Shown here: positions 61,835 to 64,000 of the stretch, in pieces
Numbering within the stretch: position 1 is the stretch's first letter
How the letters are laid out: each line of letters opens with the position of its first letter
Assembly: GCF_017355955.1 (NCBI RefSeq)
Contig: NZ_JAFFID010000001.1
Coordinates: 558,001-622,000 of the forward strand
Length of the DNA: 64,000 nt
Direction: 5' to 3'
Source of the DNA: Sabulibacter ruber
GTDB taxonomy: Bacteria; Bacteroidota; Bacteroidia; Cytophagales; Hymenobacteraceae
Position numbers and translations under genes: made by a program
The notes under the pieces: generated by a model
Database searches by the model: none
What the model was told of the DNA's origin: nothing
The model's input: the letters and a program-made list of their open reading frames with translations, nothing else

Positions 61835-63418
61835 TTAGGTGATGCCGTGCATCTTCTTCTTCAGCGTGCCATTTAAGGCAAGCATGATAACACCCGCCAC
61901 AGCTGGCAGAATAGTGAAAATCAGGAAGAAAGTGGAGATAGAATAGGTTTCGGTGATCTTATCAATGTAAGAACCGGTCCATCCTGCTAAGGTGTTGGCA
62001 ATAAAGTTGGCCACAAACCAGATCCCGAACATCAGGCCCACAAGTCTAGGAGGAGATAACTTACTTACATAAGACAGCCCTACCGGAGAAATGCAAAGCT
62101 CCCCTAAGGTGTGGAATAGATAAGCTAAAATCAGCCAAACCATACTTACCGAAGCTGTCTTCGCTCCTTGCGGAATGGAAAGCCCGCCGAAAGCCAGAAT
62201 ACCAAAACCAAGCCCTAAAAGGAATAACCCAATCGCAAACTTCACGGGTGCAGATGGATTGTACTTACTTTCCCAGATTTTAGAGAACAACGGAGCGCAG
62301 GAAATGATAAAGAAGGAGTTGAGAATCTGGAACCAGGAAGCAGGCACTTCGGTGGCATCAGAGATGAACTCTCTTCTAAGCATCCAGATAATGATACCCC
62401 AGATGATCACGAAACTCAAACCCAGGAAGAAGTTGGAGAAAGGAATGTTCTTGTAGGTTTGTCTAAAGAGGTTGCCCAGTACCGCCGTTAAAATCAGCAT
62501 GGGAACCACCACCAGAATAGCATTAGCCCACTTGAAGAGGGTTCCGCTGCTGCCTTCCAGCACCCGGTTGGTGTAATCTGCCGCGAATATGGTCATAGAA
62601 CCACCCGCTTGTTCAAAGGCCATCCAAAAGAAGATCACAAAGAAAGCCAGAATGGAGATCACAATGATTCTGTCTCTAACCACGTGGGCCGGATCTTCCA
62701 CAGCTTTGGTTTCAGTGTCTGCACCGGTGTCTATCTGATTCTTGGTAGCTAACCCAATGTTCCCGAACAGTTTTTTGGAGAACATAAACTGCAACATGCC
62801 AAACAGCATGAAAATACCTGCCAGACCAAAGCCCCAGCTCCAGCCTACTTTCTCGCCAATGTAGCCACAAAGCAGGATTCCTAAGAAAGCACCAGAGTTG
62901 ATACCCATATAGAAGATGGTGTAGGCGGCATCTTTTTTAGCGGGATTGTTGGCGTACAACTGACCTACCATAGAAGAGATATTGGGCTTAAACAAGCCGT
63001 TCCCCAGTATGATAAGCCCCAGCCCAACATAGAAGAAGAACACCGTTTCCATGGCCATACTGGCGTGGCCCAAGGTCATAAGCAAGGCCCCAAAGATAAT
63101 GGCGTTCCGGAAACCAAGGAACCGGTCGGCAATGTACCCACCAATAATGGGAGTCAAGTAAACTAAGCCGGTGTAGATACCATACAACTGAAGGGCTTCT
63201 TCCCGTTCCCAGGCCCAGCCCCCGTTGGCAATAGTAGAAGTTAAGAAGAGCACAAAAAGCGCCCGCATCCCATAATAGCTAAAACGTTCCCACATCTCTG
63301 TGAAGAAGAGCACAAATAACCCCGGGGGGTGGCCTCCTTCTACATGTGTGGGTTGGTCTCCATATGGAATGTTGTGCTTACTGACTTGGTCATTAAGCGG
63401 ATGAACTCTTTGAGACAT
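61835..63418 (-). CDS. POT-family proton-coupled oligopeptide transporter
   Basis: The 527-residue protein has about 14 membrane helices and the PTR2 signature FFTEMWERFSYYGMRALFV with the ExxERF/Y motif (about 40-58). GNGLFKPNISSMVGQLY and the GINSGAFLGILLCGYIGE-like region are also typical. It takes up di- and tripeptides with protons. The start is placed at MSQRVHPL (63418), as the longer frame to 63517 adds a hydrophobic stretch that the family lacks. A near-match to the -7 box lies on the minus strand near 63474. Confidence 0.94.
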   Translation of the reverse strand: MSQRVHPLNDQVSKHNIPYGDQPTHVEGGHPPGLFVLFFTEMWERFSYYGMRALFVLFLTSTIANGGWAWEREEALQLYGIYTGLVYLTPIIGGYIADRFLGFRNAIIFGALLMTLGHASMAMETVFFFYVGLGLIILGNGLFKPNISSMVGQLYANNPAKKDAAYTIFYMGINSGAFLGILLCGYIGEKVGWSWGFGLAGIFMLFGMLQFMFSKKLFGNIGLATKNQIDTGADTETKAVEDPAHVVRDRIIVISILAFFVIFFWMAFEQAGGSMTIFAADYTNRVLEGSSGTLFKWANAILVVVPMLILTAVLGNLFRQTYKNIPFSNFFLGLSFVIIWGIIIWMLRREFISDATEVPASWFQILNSFFIISCAPLFSKIWESKYNPSAPVKFAIGLFLLGLGFGILAFGGLSIPQGAKTASVSMVWLILAYLFHTLGELCISPVGLSYVSKLSPPRLVGLMFGIWFVANFIANTLAGWTGSYIDKITETYSISTFFLIFTILPAVAGVIMLALNGTLKKKMHGIT

Positions 63419-63571
63419 AGAAAAGTGTTTAAAGTGTTGTTTGCATTGCGTCTGGTCTTTACGCAACTGGTAAATATACCATAATAGAACTAGAAGGGCA
63501 AATACGATGCCGGGCAAGCACCCACCAGAAAAACTTCTTTCCTAAAAAGATAACATACGTTAGTTTTTTTA

Positions 63572-63579
63572 TAAATTTG
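63572..63579 (+). promoter_or_regulatory. -7 box for pckA (TAAATTTG)
   Basis: TAAATTTG fits TAnnTTTG. The start point would be near 63586 with a leader of about 53 bases to the pckA ATG. No TTTG lies at the standard upstream spacing. Confidence 0.5.
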
Positions 63580-63638
63580 AGAATCGGATTTCTTTACACT
63601 ACATATGTTTTGAAATTTTAAAAATTAAAACTTCCTTT

Positions 63639-64000
63639 ATGAAAGAAATTGGCAAAAGATCATTCACCATGGATTTGTCTGGGTTAGGCATTGCAGACGC
63701 GAAAGAGGTTCTCTGGAATCTTTCTCCGGCAGAGCTAGTGGAAGAAGCGCTCTCTAACGGGGAAGGGTACCTGACCGATACCGGCGCCCTCATGTGCGAT
63801 ACCGGTTCCTTTACCGGCCGCTCGCCCAAAGACCGCTACATTGTGCGCGATGCGGAGACAGCTGAATCTGTATGGTGGGGCGATATCAATATTGCCTTTG
63901 ATCCTGCCAAGTTTGATGCCCTGTACCAGAAGATGCTGGCGCACCTGAAAGGTCGCAAGCTCTACGTACGCGATGCCTACGCCGGAGCCCACCCAGAATA
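63639..64000 (+). CDS. pckA: Phosphoenolpyruvate carboxykinase (ATP), N-terminal part
   Basis: PckA converts oxaloacetate to phosphoenolpyruvate with ATP, the entry step of gluconeogenesis. The visible 120 residues read LSPAELVEEALSNGEGYLTD, then DTGSFTGRSPKDRYIVRD, the signature of the N-terminal domain of the ATP-dependent enzyme, and later LKGRKLYVRDAYAGAHPE. The gene continues past the right edge; the active-site kinase motifs are not visible. The start at ATG 63639 is the first ATG after the promoter and matches the family. It diverges from the POT gene. Confidence 0.93.
   Translation, partial: MKEIGKRSFTMDLSGLGIADAKEVLWNLSPAELVEEALSNGEGYLTDTGALMCDTGSFTGRSPKDRYIVRDAETAESVWWGDINIAFDPAKFDALYQKMLAHLKGRKLYVRDAYAGAHPE

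Noticed and set aside
1..64000. CRISPR arrays, rRNA, prophage and insertion-sequence genes.
   Set aside because: No spaced direct repeats of CRISPR size, no rRNA-like stretch and no transposase or phage protein was seen.

Overview
The window looks like chromosomal DNA from a member of the Bacteroidota, most likely a Hymenobacteraceae/Cytophagales relative (Rufibacter- or Pontibacter-like). The lineage clues are type III glutamine synthetase, IspG with the extra internal domain, a 'putative porin', a carboxypeptidase-regulatory-like outer-membrane receptor, several start sites with the Bacteroidota -7 motif TAnnTTTG, and few Shine-Dalgarno sequences. The genus is an inference. I saw no rRNA, tRNA, CRISPR, prophage or transposase gene.

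Layout. 0-5 kb: the end of an NtrC-type regulator overlapping its NtrY-like sensor kinase, a Gfo/Idh/MocA oxidoreductase and an MFS transporter. 5-8.5 kb: four AT-rich genes of unknown role. 8.6-20 kb: thyA, an acetyltransferase, a DUF885 peptidase-like lipoprotein, a coiled-coil membrane protein overlapping a zinc-ribbon protein, a UPF1-like helicase, a SlyD-type isomerase, an AcpH-like phosphodiesterase, a flavin-fold stress protein and a CrtA-like protein, with three repeat-rich gaps. 20-34.5 kb: leuS, ispG, two paralogous unknown genes, glnN, an LtaS/EptA-type sulfatase-fold enzyme, mtaB and a membrane protein/XRE regulator pair with a probable operator. 34.6-45 kb: a bile-acid-type symporter, a small peptide and an outer-membrane receptor that share a 21-bp repeat, an OmpH-like protein, a CLC-F-type channel behind a fluoride riboswitch, an ABC permease, an exported amidotransferase-like protein and miaE. 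45-52 kb: lpxK with a porin gene just downstream, a Nif3-like gene with a coiled-coil zinc-ribbon gene, and pabB. 52.3-60 kb: miaB, an orphan sigma-54 activator, lptE, a TPR protein, secG and groES-groEL. 60-64 kb: a lipoprotein, a GH25 lysozyme, a POT peptide transporter and the start of pckA.

How the genes fit together. Three enzymes act on tRNA position A37 (MiaB, MiaE, MtaB). ThyA and PabB belong to folate/thymidylate metabolism. LpxK, LptE, SecG, OmpH-like, porin and receptor genes serve the envelope. The most notable control features are the fluoride aptamer with a plausible ribosome-site switch, and a sigma-54 promoter match with TGACA/TGTCA half-sites upstream of groES, a few genes after a sigma-54 activator that lacks a receiver domain. 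A family of short palindromes (roughly RGSCTGTTTTCNNRAAAACAGSCT) recurs just after gene ends. Composition and repeat statements were made by eye; no search or folding program was run.
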